From: Clostridia bacterium
GTDB lineage: Bacteria > Bacillota > Clostridia > Christensenellales > Borkfalkiaceae
Length of the DNA: 64,000 bases
Reading direction: 5' to 3'
Assembly: GCA_900770185.1 (NCBI GenBank)
Contig: CAAGJM010000005.1
Span: 16,838-80,837 of the forward strand
Shown: in pieces, positions 1 to 8,404 of the stretch
Layout: each line of letters begins with the position of its first letter
How positions within the stretch are numbered: the stretch's first letter is position 1
Translations under genes and position numbers: made by a program
The notes under the pieces: model-generated
Databases searched by the model: none
The model's input: the letters and a program-made list of their open reading frames with translations, nothing else
What the model was told of the DNA's origin: nothing

Positions 1-345
1 TAAAATAATCACGAATCCTATTAAAACGTAAGAAGTTGCGTTCTTTTTAAGCCCCTTAAAAAAGTTAGGCCCCGCAATGTAGCCTACCGCCGTAACGAAC
101 AGGATAAGCCCCATATTTTCGATAATTTTGTAAGCGTTTGCGGTATAACCCTTCGTTTGCGCTTCGATTTTGTCGTTGAAAAGCATGCCGAACACGAGCG
201 CGACGATAAATACGCCCGCCGTGCCGAGCGACACGCCTTTAATGTTTATTCCGCCGAGAGCGTAGCCGAAAATTGCGATTATAAAAACGCACATCAATAA
301 AAACGCCGCCCCCGTGACGGAAATAGTTCCACCGAATAAATTCAT
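1..345 (-). CDS. AspT/YidE-family carboxylate transporter (3' end cut off by the window)
   Basis: Only the first 115 codons are present; the gene runs off the left edge. The translation starts at an ATG preceded by a GGGG Shine-Dalgarno-like run and is strongly hydrophobic. The stretches GVSLGTAGVFIVALVFG and NMGLILFVTAVGYIAGPNFF match the start of the Asp-Al_Ex repeat domain of the AspT/YidE/YbjL transporters. Known members exchange aspartate/alanine or export succinate. The gene is the last member of the locus that contains malate dehydrogenase, fumarase and fumarate reductase, 130 bp after the flavoprotein gene. Export of succinate, or exchange of another C4-dicarboxylate, is therefore a reasonable inference. 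Substrate and direction cannot be read from the sequence. Confidence 0.75.
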   Translation of the reverse strand, partial: MNLFGGTISVTGAAFLLMCVFIIAIFGYALGGINIKGVSLGTAGVFIVALVFGMLFNDKIEAQTKGYTANAYKIIENMGLILFVTAVGYIAGPNFFKGLKKNATSYVLIGFVIIL

Positions 346-475
346 AATAACCCCAAAAAAATATTTACTGTAAAAAGCAATCGTGCCGGCGAGCCGCTAA
401 GCCCGTCGGCATAACTTGCATAAATTTTTTAAACGCGGCGTTTGCCGCTGTTAAAGCGTTATATAAGTAACCTGA

Positions 476-2080
476 TTACATATCCTTTCTTCTGTAATCG
501 GGAAGAAGGCGCGGAGATAAGGTGTCGTCCGTGATGTGAGCGGCCTCGCGTTCCTTTTCAAACGCCTGAACGTGGTCGAGCGTAAGTTTTTTAACGGTGA
601 CGGTTTTGCACCTTTCGCTTGCGTATTTGCCCGCGTTTCTGCCGAATACGATGACGTCCAGAAGCGAGTTGCCCATAAGCCTGTTTCTGCCGTGTATGCC
701 CCCGACCGCTTCGCCCGCGACGAATAAGTTTTCAACGCCGCTTTCGCCGTTTGCTTTAATGTCGATACCGCCGTTTTGGTAGTGAAGGGTGGGATAAACC
801 AAAATAGGCTCTTTTCTTATATCTATGCCGTATTTGCCGAACATTCTCATCATTGCGGGAATGCGCTTTTCGATAGTGCCTTCGCCGCCGATTTTTTCAA
901 TCATCGGGGTGTCGAGCCATACGCCTTCGCCGTCGGTCGTTTTAATGCCGTTGTGGCGACCTTTACATTCCCTTATAATAGTGGAAGCGGTTACGTCGCG
1001 CGTTTCAAGCGAGTAAACGAAAGCTTTGCCGTCTTTGTTTACGAGCTGTGCGCCGAGCGAACGAACCTTTTCGGTTACGAGCGCGCCGAAAATCTGAGTG
1101 GGCTCTGCAGCGCCCGTCGGGTGATACTGAAGGGTGTCCGCATACAAAAGTTTTGCGCCCGCGCGGTAAGCAAGCACCAAGCCGTCGGCAGTCGCGCCGT
1201 AGTGGTTGGAAGTGGGGAAGCCCTGATAGTGAAGTCTGCCCGCGCCGCCCGTAGCGATGATAACGCATTTTGCTTTGGCTACGAGAATTTCGCCCGTTTC
1301 CATGTTTTTAAGCACCGCGCCCGCCGCTTTGCCGTCTACGTCTTTAATGATTTCGATAGCCGCGGTGAAGTCTACGACCGGTATACCCCTGTTTAAAACT
1401 TCGTCTCTGAGGGTGCGCATTATTTCCGCACCCGAATAGTCTTTACAAGCGTGCATGCGCTTTCTCGAAGTGCCGCCGCCGTGAGTGGTTATCATGGTGC
1501 CGTCGGGCGCTTTATCGAACATAACGCCGAGTTTGTTGAGCCATAAAATAGCGTCCGGCGCTTCAACGACAAGTTTTTCCAAAAGTTCGGGTTTAGCCGC
1601 AAAGTGACCGCCGCCGAAAGCGTCCAAGTAGTGGATAGCGGGGCTGTCGTTCGGCTTATCGGCCGCCTGTATGCCGCCCTCCGCCATCATGGTGTTCGCG
1701 TCGCCGATGCGGAGTTTGGTTACTATCATAACGTTCGCGCCGTTGTTATGCGCCGTTATAGCCGCGCTGGAACCCGCGCCGCCGCCGCCGATAACTAAGA
1801 CGTCTACGTCATAGTCGGGGTGTTCCAAGTCGATTTTAAGACCTTCGGTTCTCGGCTTGCCTTGCAGTAAAGAAGCGAGTTCGTGAAGAACCTTTTCGCC
1901 CTTGTTGGGTCCGATTTTTAAATTTTCGTAAGCGGACTCGATATAGTCGGGGTGGAATTCTTTTAAAACCGCGTCCTTTTCGTCTGCGGTCATGCGGGGG
2001 AAGAGGTTGTTAAGCCTTTCTTCGCGCGACGCTTCCACCTTTTTCATTGATTCAAGTTGTTCACTCGTGTAAGTATGCAT
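476..2080 (-). CDS. Soluble fumarate reductase / succinate dehydrogenase-type flavoprotein subunit (TfrA/FrdA-like)
   Basis: A 534-residue flavoprotein predicted to reduce fumarate to succinate in the cytoplasm. The FAD motif GGGGAGSSAA is at 98-107. The substrate-site residues of the family are all present: H320 in QYHPTG, R361 in TRDV, H433 in LHYQNGG and R467 in NRLMGNSLLD. The usual SHT, whose His carries covalent FAD in membrane Sdh/Frd, reads ANT at 128-130, so FAD should be non-covalent. About 90 residues of helical, charged sequence precede the FAD domain, and the long C-terminal cap is shortened. Start chosen after an AGGAG site. The Fe-S partner lies 11 bp upstream and no membrane anchor gene follows. 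Thiol:fumarate reductase TfrA is the closest functional parallel I can name, but CoM/CoB thiols are not expected here, so the donor is probably the Flx-Hdr complex. Confidence 0.88.
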   Translation of the reverse strand: MHTYTSEQLESMKKVEASREERLNNLFPRMTADEKDAVLKEFHPDYIESAYENLKIGPNKGEKVLHELASLLQGKPRTEGLKIDLEHPDYDVDVLVIGGGGAGSSAAITAHNNGANVMIVTKLRIGDANTMMAEGGIQAADKPNDSPAIHYLDAFGGGHFAAKPELLEKLVVEAPDAILWLNKLGVMFDKAPDGTMITTHGGGTSRKRMHACKDYSGAEIMRTLRDEVLNRGIPVVDFTAAIEIIKDVDGKAAGAVLKNMETGEILVAKAKCVIIATGGAGRLHYQGFPTSNHYGATADGLVLAYRAGAKLLYADTLQYHPTGAAEPTQIFGALVTEKVRSLGAQLVNKDGKAFVYSLETRDVTASTIIRECKGRHNGIKTTDGEGVWLDTPMIEKIGGEGTIEKRIPAMMRMFGKYGIDIRKEPILVYPTLHYQNGGIDIKANGESGVENLFVAGEAVGGIHGRNRLMGNSLLDVIVFGRNAGKYASERCKTVTVKKLTLDHVQAFEKEREAAHITDDTLSPRLLPDYRRKDM

Positions 2081-2091
2081 AACGCTTTCTC

Positions 2092-2766
2092 CTATTTCTC
2101 GATTTCCCTGTTGTTGTACAAGGTCTTTTGCTCTTCGAGCGGTTTAGTCATTATATCTTTCATGGCGTCAGCAAACTTGCCGTCGTTGATTTCCGCAACG
2201 CGCTCGATAAGGTGCTTACTTTCGGGCGCGATATATTTGCCGTAAAGCCTTCTTGCAAGAATTGCGACTTGCGGGTGAGATATCCCCGCGGGGCATCTCG
2301 ACGAACAAATTCCGCACATAACGCAGTCGAAACTCTCTTCCGCGCACTTTTCATACTCGCCGCGCTGAGCGTAAGCGATATACTGCATCGTCTTCAAACT
2401 CTGCGGGCAGGCTTTGGTGCATGCGTTACAGCCTATGCAGCTGTAAATTTCGGGATAAAGCTGCATCATAATCTGCTCGGTGGGTTTGATTTTTTCAATG
2501 TCGTAAACCTGTTTTACGAGGGGGAAGAACGGAAGGGTCGCTACGTACATGCCCTCTTCTACCTGTTGCTGACAAGCAAGGCAGGTTTTAAGTTCGGTTT
2601 TGCCCTTTATTCTGTACAAAGTCGCGCACGCGCCGCAAAAACCGTTACGGCAACCGCATCCGCGAACTAAACTGTAACCCGCGTACTCTAAAGCCTTCAT
2701 TATAGTAAGGCTTGCGGGAACCTGATATTTTTTACCGAAAAAGTAAACGTTTACCATATTTTCCAT
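2092..2766 (-). CDS. Fumarate reductase iron-sulfur subunit (TfrB/FrdB-like)
   Basis: This 224-residue electron-transfer subunit has an N-terminal [2Fe-2S] ferredoxin domain with C39, C44, C47 and C62. Two ferredoxin-type clusters follow: C110-x2-C113-x2-C116-x3-C120-P and C148-x2-C151-x2-C154-x3-C158-P. Both C-terminal motifs are complete four-Cys sets. Methanogen TfrB carries an extra HdrB-like CCG domain; this protein lacks it, but a separate hdrB is encoded in the same operon. The natural reading is that electrons pass from the Hdr module through these clusters to the flavoprotein encoded immediately downstream. The start follows a strong AGGAG site 13 bp after the previous gene. It could also be called SdhB/FrdB; no quinone-site partner is encoded. 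Confidence 0.87.
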   Translation of the reverse strand: MENMVNVYFFGKKYQVPASLTIMKALEYAGYSLVRGCGCRNGFCGACATLYRIKGKTELKTCLACQQQVEEGMYVATLPFFPLVKQVYDIEKIKPTEQIMMQLYPEIYSCIGCNACTKACPQSLKTMQYIAYAQRGEYEKCAEESFDCVMCGICSSRCPAGISHPQVAILARRLYGKYIAPESKHLIERVAEINDGKFADAMKDIMTKPLEEQKTLYNNREIEK

Positions 2767-2779
2767 ATTTATTCTCCTA

Positions 2780-3607
2780 TTAGTATTCCGACGGAAGTTC
2801 TTGAAGTTCGTCCATGCGGAACACGGGTCCGTCCTTACAAATGTATTTATTGCCGACGTTGCACCTTCCGCACTTGCCGATGCCGCATTTCATTCTGAAT
2901 TCAAGCGTCGTATAAACCTGCTTTTTGTCAAAGCCGAGTTCCAAAAGCGCCTGAAGGGTGAATTTAATCATTATCGGCGGGCCGCATAAAACGGCGGTTC
3001 TGTCGGTGGGAATGTTACATTCTTTAACGTACGCGGGTACGAAGCCCACGTGCCCGTCCCAGCCGTCCTGCGGTCTGTCGATAGTCAGATAAACGTTAAA
3101 GTTCGGCTCTTTCTTCCACTCTTCTTCGATTTCTTTGAAGTCGACCAAATCGTCTTTCGAGCGGGAACCGTAAATAACGTCGACCGTGCCGTAGTCGGCG
3201 CGATGGTCGCGTATATAGTTTATAACCGAACGAAGGGGAGCAAGACCTATACCGCCGCCGATGAAGAGCATGTTTTTGCCCTTAAACTCGGTATCGACGG
3301 GGAATCCGTTGCCGTAAGGTCCGCGCACGGTTATTTTCTGCCCCGGCTCTACGCTATGTAGCCAGTCGGTAACGCAACCGCACTTTTTAATGGAAAATTC
3401 CATAAACTTTTCGTTCGTGGGGGAAGAAGTTATCGAGAACAACGCTTCGCCGACGCCGGGCATCGAAAGCATTGCGCACTGCCCCGGCTTATGCTCGAAC
3501 ATTTTTTTGCCGTCAAGCCCCACAACCCTGAACGTTTTTACGTCGGGCGTGTCTTTTCTTATATCGGTTATTACGCCTACTTTGGGAATTAAAGCTTCGT
3601 TAGTCAT
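2780..3607 (-). CDS. flxA: FlxA-like NAD(P)H:acceptor oxidoreductase subunit (FAD, NAD, [2Fe-2S])
   Basis: A 275-residue member of the ferredoxin-NADP reductase / DHOD electron-transfer / sulfhydrogenase-gamma family. An N-terminal FAD barrel contains FSITSSP at 57-63. The nucleotide-binding domain has GGGIGLAP at 117-124 and CGPPIM at 208-213. A C-terminal [2Fe-2S] site is C241-x4-C246-x2-C249-x7-C257. It is the expected entry point for NADH electrons into the FlxABCD-HdrABC complex described in sulfate reducers and clostridia. The gene overlaps the preceding flxB gene by 8 nt, which suggests translational coupling. NADH rather than NADPH specificity is an assumption from the family. Confidence 0.85.
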   Translation of the reverse strand: MTNEALIPKVGVITDIRKDTPDVKTFRVVGLDGKKMFEHKPGQCAMLSMPGVGEALFSITSSPTNEKFMEFSIKKCGCVTDWLHSVEPGQKITVRGPYGNGFPVDTEFKGKNMLFIGGGIGLAPLRSVINYIRDHRADYGTVDVIYGSRSKDDLVDFKEIEEEWKKEPNFNVYLTIDRPQDGWDGHVGFVPAYVKECNIPTDRTAVLCGPPIMIKFTLQALLELGFDKKQVYTTLEFRMKCGIGKCGRCNVGNKYICKDGPVFRMDELQELPSEY

Positions 3608-4631
3608 TCTTGTTCCCCCCGAGTTTTTTGATTACTTTTACTATGTTTAAAGACTGCGGGCATTTTTTAACGCATCTGCCGCACCCGACGCAACCGTAAA
3701 TCCCGTCGTTGTTCGCGGGGAAATAAACGAGTTTGTGCATGAACCTTTGACGGTACCTTTGCATCTGCGTGGTGCGGGGGTTAGCCGCCGCCATCTTAGT
3801 AAAGTCGCTGTACATGCAGCTGTCCCAGCAGCGATAGCGCTGAACGCCGTTGTTCGTCTTATAGTCTTTAATATCGAAGCATTGGCAAGTCGGGCAGACG
3901 AAAGTGCAGGTGCCGCAACCGAGGCATGCCTCGGATAATTCGTCCCACTCGGGGCGGTTGAAAAGCGGCATTAAGTTTTCGCCTTTAAACTCGCTTAAAT
4001 CAAGCCCGTTTAACGGGAGCGCGTCTATTTTAGCGGTTATTTCTTTCTTGTTGTCGTCAGCCGCCTTTTCGTCGGCTTTATCGCAAGCGGCTAAAACGGT
4101 GAGTTTGTCGAAAAGCTTTTTGCCCTTTTCGGTGAGCGGTTCGAGATACAGATAACCGTTTGCGATTCTCGATTCGATATCGCCTTTCGGGCTGCTTGCG
4201 TCTATACCGAAGTTTTTGCAGAAGCAGCTCTGAACGGGCGAATTGCACGCAAGGGTTATAATCACCCCCGCTTCGCGCTTGTTTTGGTAGCCCGTATCGA
4301 CGGGGTCCGCCAAAAACACTCTGTCTAAAATCTCAAAACTTCTTTGGTCGCAAGCGCGCACGCCGAAGACGACGAACAGGTCTTTAACTTCGCGCGCGTC
4401 CTTTATTTCAATATTATCGTTCGTCACTTTAAAGTCGATGAACGTTTCCGATTGCGGGAAGAAAACTTCTTTCGCCGACTTGACGGTCTGCCCGTTCAAA
4501 TCAACTTTTGCGCCCTTAGCGTACTTTTGGTAGTTAAGCGCGCCCGCGGTTAATACGGGAAGGTAAAGTTCGCAAAGCGACGAAATTTCGTCGTAAAGCG
4601 CGTTAATATTACTGAGCGCGATTTTTTTCAT
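3600..4631 (-). CDS. flxB: FlxB-like 4Fe-4S dicluster subunit (AsrA/sulfhydrogenase-beta family)
   Basis: This 343-residue cytoplasmic Fe-S protein has two C-terminal [4Fe-4S] motifs, C236-x2-C239-x2-C242-x3-C246-P and C314-x2-C317-x2-C320-x3-C324-P. The N-terminal half resembles anaerobic sulfite reductase A / hydrogenase beta subunits, including VRACDQRSF near 92-99. Further cysteines at about 129-138 could ligate another cluster. It should relay electrons between the FAD/NAD subunit FlxA and the MvhD/HdrA side. It lies between flxC, whose stop touches this start, and flxA, which it overlaps, a very tight operon. The adjacent FlxC has the same layout and looks like a paralogue. Assignment of B versus C follows gene order only. 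Confidence 0.78.
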   Translation of the reverse strand: MKKIALSNINALYDEISSLCELYLPVLTAGALNYQKYAKGAKVDLNGQTVKSAKEVFFPQSETFIDFKVTNDNIEIKDAREVKDLFVVFGVRACDQRSFEILDRVFLADPVDTGYQNKREAGVIITLACNSPVQSCFCKNFGIDASSPKGDIESRIANGYLYLEPLTEKGKKLFDKLTVLAACDKADEKAADDNKKEITAKIDALPLNGLDLSEFKGENLMPLFNRPEWDELSEACLGCGTCTFVCPTCQCFDIKDYKTNNGVQRYRCWDSCMYSDFTKMAAANPRTTQMQRYRQRFMHKLVYFPANNDGIYGCVGCGRCVKKCPQSLNIVKVIKKLGGNKND

Positions 4632-5596
4632 TACTTTTTACCTCCGAAAATTTGCGACGGGTCGATATCGCCTTTATTAAAGTCCGTTAAAGGCCCGCGG
4701 GAATTATCGTCTTCGCCCGCCTGATATTCGCCGTAGAATTTATCTATATCGGATATATACTTGCGGTTTATAAGGTGAAGGGGTATATGCTGGGGACATA
4801 CGCGCGAACACTCGCCGCAGTCGGTGCAACGCCCCGCCACGTGGAAGGAACGAATAATGTGGTATAACTTTTCTTCGAAGCTCGTGCTGTTTGCCTTGCT
4901 GTCGATGCCCGACTTAGGGTTATCGAAAACGCACTGCGTGCAGGTGCACGCGGGGCAAACGTTACGGCAAGCGTTGCAGCGGATACATTTTGAAAGCTGT
5001 TCTTTAAAGAAAGCGTATCTTTGGTCCGCTGTCATCGCTTCCAGACGCTTGACCATGGCGAACCTGTCGAGTTTAGCGGGGGCCTTTTCGTGGTCGACGA
5101 TAAATTCGACGCCCGCAACGTGCTTTTTGTTGCAGACAAGGCACTTTTCAAGCTTAACGTCGTCGCGGTTGAATTTTTTATCTCCGTTGACGGTAAGCGT
5201 TTCTAAGTCTTCTTTAAAGTCGTTTATAAACTCTACACCCTGAAGGTTGATTTTATAAACGTCGTACTTTCCCTGGCACTCTATGCCGATAGGGTAGATG
5301 TTATCGGCGTTGATTCTGTGCTCTTTTTTAAGCTGATTAAAGCTATACGTATCGCACGGCTTTAAAAAGACGAGAATTTTACCTTCCTTTTTGCTCTCTT
5401 TTACCAAGTATTTGGAAAGGTTCGCGCCGCAAAAGCCGTTGTAAACGAAGTCTTTAAGCTCGTCTTTACTATTGAACACGGCGGGAGACGGGTCGTAGCA
5501 AAAATCGCCTTTCTTCCAGCCGAGCACCCTTTGAACGGTGCCGTTATCTAAAAGTTCGCAAGCCTTGGATATAAGCTTTTTTTCTAATTCTTGCAT
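4631..5596 (-). CDS. flxC: FlxC-like 4Fe-4S dicluster subunit
   Basis: A 321-residue Fe-S protein with the same plan as its downstream neighbour. An N-terminal FrhB/AsrA-like region contains LKPCDTYSF, and the C-terminal half has CIRCNACRNVCP and CTDCGECSRVCP ferredoxin motifs. Extra Cys pairs in between (KCLVCNKKH) may hold a further cluster. The ATG at 5596 is chosen because a GGAGGA sequence sits just upstream. A start 13 codons further upstream would overlap mvhD more deeply and has no ribosome site. The chosen start overlaps the end of the MvhD gene by 13 nt. The likely role is internal electron transfer in the Flx-Hdr complex. Charged C-terminal residues (320-end) look disordered. Confidence 0.78.
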   Translation of the reverse strand: MQELEKKLISKACELLDNGTVQRVLGWKKGDFCYDPSPAVFNSKDELKDFVYNGFCGANLSKYLVKESKKEGKILVFLKPCDTYSFNQLKKEHRINADNIYPIGIECQGKYDVYKINLQGVEFINDFKEDLETLTVNGDKKFNRDDVKLEKCLVCNKKHVAGVEFIVDHEKAPAKLDRFAMVKRLEAMTADQRYAFFKEQLSKCIRCNACRNVCPACTCTQCVFDNPKSGIDSKANSTSFEEKLYHIIRSFHVAGRCTDCGECSRVCPQHIPLHLINRKYISDIDKFYGEYQAGEDDNSRGPLTDFNKGDIDPSQIFGGKK

Positions 5597-6024
5597 CTTA
5601 AATCCTCCAAACGCTTGTTTTCGCCGAGTTCGCAAATCGTCTTAGCAAAGTCGTTCATAACCTGAGAGAATTTCGCGCCTTCGGCGGCGGAAACCCACTC
5701 GACGCGCGTCCTTTCGCGCTCTATCCCTAAAAAGTCGAGCATGCTGAACAATAAAGCCGTTCTTCTTCTCGCGTAGTAGTTACCGGTCGTATAGTGGCAG
5801 TCGCCGGGGTGGCAACCGCAGATTATAACGCCGTCCGCGCCGCGCTCGAACGCTTTCAGTATGAAGGTGGGGTTTACCCTGCACGAGCAAGGCACCCTTA
5901 TTATCTTGACGTTCGCGGGGTAGCTTAACCTTGACGAACCCGCTAAGTCCGCGCCCGCGTAACTGCACCAGTTACAGCAAAACGCGACTATAAGCGGCGT
6001 GTATTCTTTATTTATCTCTTGCAT
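5584..6024 (-). CDS. flxD: MvhD/FlxD-like [2Fe-2S] linker subunit
   Basis: This 146-residue protein of the methyl-viologen-reducing hydrogenase delta family has the usual cysteine set: FCCNWCSYAG near the N-terminus, PCSCRV, and CGCHPGDCHY in the middle. MvhD docks an electron-donating module onto HdrA. Here the donor would be the FlxABC NADH dehydrogenase, because no hydrogenase subunit is encoded. The gene overlaps hdrA upstream by 13 nt and flxC downstream by 13 nt, so stoichiometric co-translation is likely. Family assignment is firm; the partner is inferred from context. Confidence 0.88.
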   Translation of the reverse strand: MQEINKEYTPLIVAFCCNWCSYAGADLAGSSRLSYPANVKIIRVPCSCRVNPTFILKAFERGADGVIICGCHPGDCHYTTGNYYARRRTALLFSMLDFLGIERERTRVEWVSAAEGAKFSQVMNDFAKTICELGENKRLEDLRCKN

Positions 6025-8003
6025 ATAGCGTCAACCTCCGCCATAATTTGTTTGTTACTGAATCCTTTCAAATCCATCGCGCCGCTGGGGCAGGCAACCG
6101 TGCACGCGCCGCAGCCCTGGCAGACCGCTTCGTTTACGCTTGCAACGCGCCTTACTTCCGTTCTGCCGCCGCCTAAGCGGAATTCCTTATCCATATAGGT
6201 AATCGCGCCGTAGGGGCAAACCTTTTCGCAAACCGAGCAACCCGTGCAGAGCATTTCGTCGCTGTGAGCGGTACAAGCGTTGCATTTAAGCTTGTCTTTC
6301 GCAAGTAAGCCTATAACCTTTGCCGCGCATGCGCTCGCCTGAGATACCGTTTCGGGTATGTCTTTGGGTCCTTGGCATACGCCCGATAAGAATATGCCCG
6401 CCGTGGGGCTTTCAACGGGGCGAAGTTTTGCGTGCGCTTCGGTTAAGAAGTTGTTCGTGTCTATGCTCGTCGTTAAAAGGGTAGCGATGCGCCTTACCGA
6501 CGGGTTCGGCTCTATCGCCGCCGCCAGAACGACCAAATCGCTTTCGATAACTATCTGTTTATTGTCGAGCAAATCGCTCCCCTGCACCATAAGTTTGCCG
6601 TTTTGTTCGTACACTTTGCCGACCATACCTTTTATATAATCGACGCCGTACTGCTCGACCGCGCGGCGATAGAACTCGTCGTAGTTCTTGCCGGGCGTTC
6701 TTACGTCTATATAGAAAACGTGAACTTCGGTGTCAGGATATTTTTCACGGATAAGCATTGCGTGCTTAGCGGTGTACATACAACAAATTTTGCTGCAATA
6801 GGGTTTGCCGCAACCCGACACGTCCCTTGAACCGACGCATTGAATAAAGGTGATAACCTTGGGTTCTTTTCCGTCGGACGGGCGTACTAAGTGACCGCTT
6901 GTGGGACCAGCCGCGTTCATAAGCCTTTCGAGTTCGAGCGACGTAACCACGTCTTTATTGTTCGAGTAGCCGAACTCTTCGAAGTTTTCAAGGCTTATCG
7001 GTTTATAACCCGTCGCAACGACTATCGCGCCGTACTCTCTTTCGACGAATTCGTCTTTCTGCGTGTAGTCGATAGCGTTTACCTGGCAGTTCATCGCGCA
7101 AAGCCCGCACTTGCCGTTTTTGATTTTCAAGCACTCTTTCGGGTCGATTATCGCAACGTTGGGGATAGCCTGCGCAAAGGGTATATAAATCGCCGTGCGC
7201 TTATTTAAGCCCATGTTGAATTCGTTAAGACCTTTTTTAGACGGGCACTTTTGCATACAAACGCCGCAACCCGTGCACTTTTTCTCGTCGACGAACCTTG
7301 CTTTTCTTCTTATTTTGACTTTAAAGTTACCGACGAAGCCTTTAACGTCTTCGATTTCGCTGAAAGTCATTATATCTATCTTTTCGTTTTGCGCGCAGTC
7401 AACCATTTTCGGGGTTAAAATACACGCCGCGCAGTCGAGGGTGGGGAAGGTTTTATCGAGCTTAGCCATATTGCCGCCGATGGTCGGCGCGCTTTCGACA
7501 ATATCCACTTCGAACCCCGCTTCCGCTATATCGAGCGCGGACTGTATGCCCGCAATGCCGCCGCCTATTACGAGCGCGCGCTTTATAACCGCGCTTTCGC
7601 CGCTCGTTAAGGGCGCGTTGAGTTTAAGCTTTGCAATCGCGCTTCTTCCTAAAATTATAGCCTTTTCGGTCGCTTCTTCGATATCTTTATGTATCCAGGA
7701 ACACTGTTCGCGAATGTTTGCGATTTCGACCATATAGGGGTTAAGCCCCGCGGACTCTGCAGTCTTTCTGAAAGTCGCCTCGTGCATCCTCGGCGAGCAC
7801 GAGCATATAACCACGCCCGTCAAGCCGTTTTCTTTTATAGCGTTCCTTACAAGCGCCTGCCCGTTTTCGGAACACATATACTGATAAGTTTCGGATACGA
7901 CTACGCCGGGTTCCGCCCTTAACACTTCGGCAACGCGTTTAACGTCAACCGTCGCCGCGATGTTGGAACCGCACCAACACACAAATACTCCGATCTTTTG
8001 CAT
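6012..8003 (-). CDS. hdrA: Heterodisulfide reductase subunit A-like flavoprotein
   Basis: This 663-residue HdrA homologue carries the bifurcating FAD of the complex in characterised systems. In order: an N-terminal Fe-S region (VCWCGS, MCSENGQ, VICSCSPRMHE), a thioredoxin-reductase-like FAD domain (VIGGGIAGIQSA, then CAACILTPKMVDC), an inserted ferredoxin domain (CTGCGVCMQKCP, CGLCAMNC), and two C-terminal [4Fe-4S] motifs (CTGCSVCEKVCP, CQGCGACTVACP). In methanogens HdrA splits electron pairs between ferredoxin and HdrBC. With Flx subunits replacing a hydrogenase, NADH would be the donor. The gene lies 13 bp after hdrC and overlaps flxD. The length is typical for a bacterial/archaeal HdrA without fused MvhD. 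I cannot tell from sequence whether bifurcation occurs. Confidence 0.92.
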   Translation of the reverse strand: MQKIGVFVCWCGSNIAATVDVKRVAEVLRAEPGVVVSETYQYMCSENGQALVRNAIKENGLTGVVICSCSPRMHEATFRKTAESAGLNPYMVEIANIREQCSWIHKDIEEATEKAIILGRSAIAKLKLNAPLTSGESAVIKRALVIGGGIAGIQSALDIAEAGFEVDIVESAPTIGGNMAKLDKTFPTLDCAACILTPKMVDCAQNEKIDIMTFSEIEDVKGFVGNFKVKIRRKARFVDEKKCTGCGVCMQKCPSKKGLNEFNMGLNKRTAIYIPFAQAIPNVAIIDPKECLKIKNGKCGLCAMNCQVNAIDYTQKDEFVEREYGAIVVATGYKPISLENFEEFGYSNNKDVVTSLELERLMNAAGPTSGHLVRPSDGKEPKVITFIQCVGSRDVSGCGKPYCSKICCMYTAKHAMLIREKYPDTEVHVFYIDVRTPGKNYDEFYRRAVEQYGVDYIKGMVGKVYEQNGKLMVQGSDLLDNKQIVIESDLVVLAAAIEPNPSVRRIATLLTTSIDTNNFLTEAHAKLRPVESPTAGIFLSGVCQGPKDIPETVSQASACAAKVIGLLAKDKLKCNACTAHSDEMLCTGCSVCEKVCPYGAITYMDKEFRLGGGRTEVRRVASVNEAVCQGCGACTVACPSGAMDLKGFSNKQIMAEVDAICKR

Positions 8004-8015
8004 AGTTTTCTCTCC

Positions 8016-8402
8016 TTACTTGTTAAATTTCCTGAACATGCTGACGAGCAATTGTTGCGGAACGGTTTCGTCTATCATCTGCGGAATTTCTTCCGCGTGA
8101 ACGCGGTTTTCGCCCTGCATTCTTATAACTTCCTGCCTTACCGCTTCTATAACCGCTGCGGGCGCAACGCCGCGCGGGCATCTTTCGACGCACGCGAAAC
8201 AGCTTAAGCACGTGAACAGCGATTTCGAGTTCATAAGTTTATCCACTTCGCCCTTTTCTATATATGAAACGAACTGATGGGGTTTTATATCCATATCGGC
8301 GTACGCGGGGCATCTCCCCGAACATTTGCCGCACTTCATGCACTTTCTCGGTTCGGTGCCGCTTCTTTCTTTAATAAGCCTTGCTTGTTCGATTTTATCC
8401 AT
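8016..8402 (-). CDS. hdrC: Heterodisulfide reductase subunit C-like ferredoxin
   Basis: This 128-residue protein has two [4Fe-4S] motifs, CMKCGKCSGRCP (starting near residue 21) and CLSCFACVERCP (near 65), the standard HdrC layout. It should wire HdrA to HdrB. The gene sits 2 bp downstream of hdrB and 13 bp upstream of hdrA. The length is shorter than many archaeal HdrC proteins but usual for bacterial ones. Confidence 0.9.
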   Translation of the reverse strand: MDKIEQARLIKERSGTEPRKCMKCGKCSGRCPAYADMDIKPHQFVSYIEKGEVDKLMNSKSLFTCLSCFACVERCPRGVAPAAVIEAVRQEVIRMQGENRVHAEEIPQMIDETVPQQLLVSMFRKFNK

Positions 8403-8404
8403 AC

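Noticed and set aside
776..1396. Open frame of 206 codons on the plus strand
   Set aside because: Antisense shadow of the fumarate reductase flavoprotein gene, whose motifs are intact on the minus strand.
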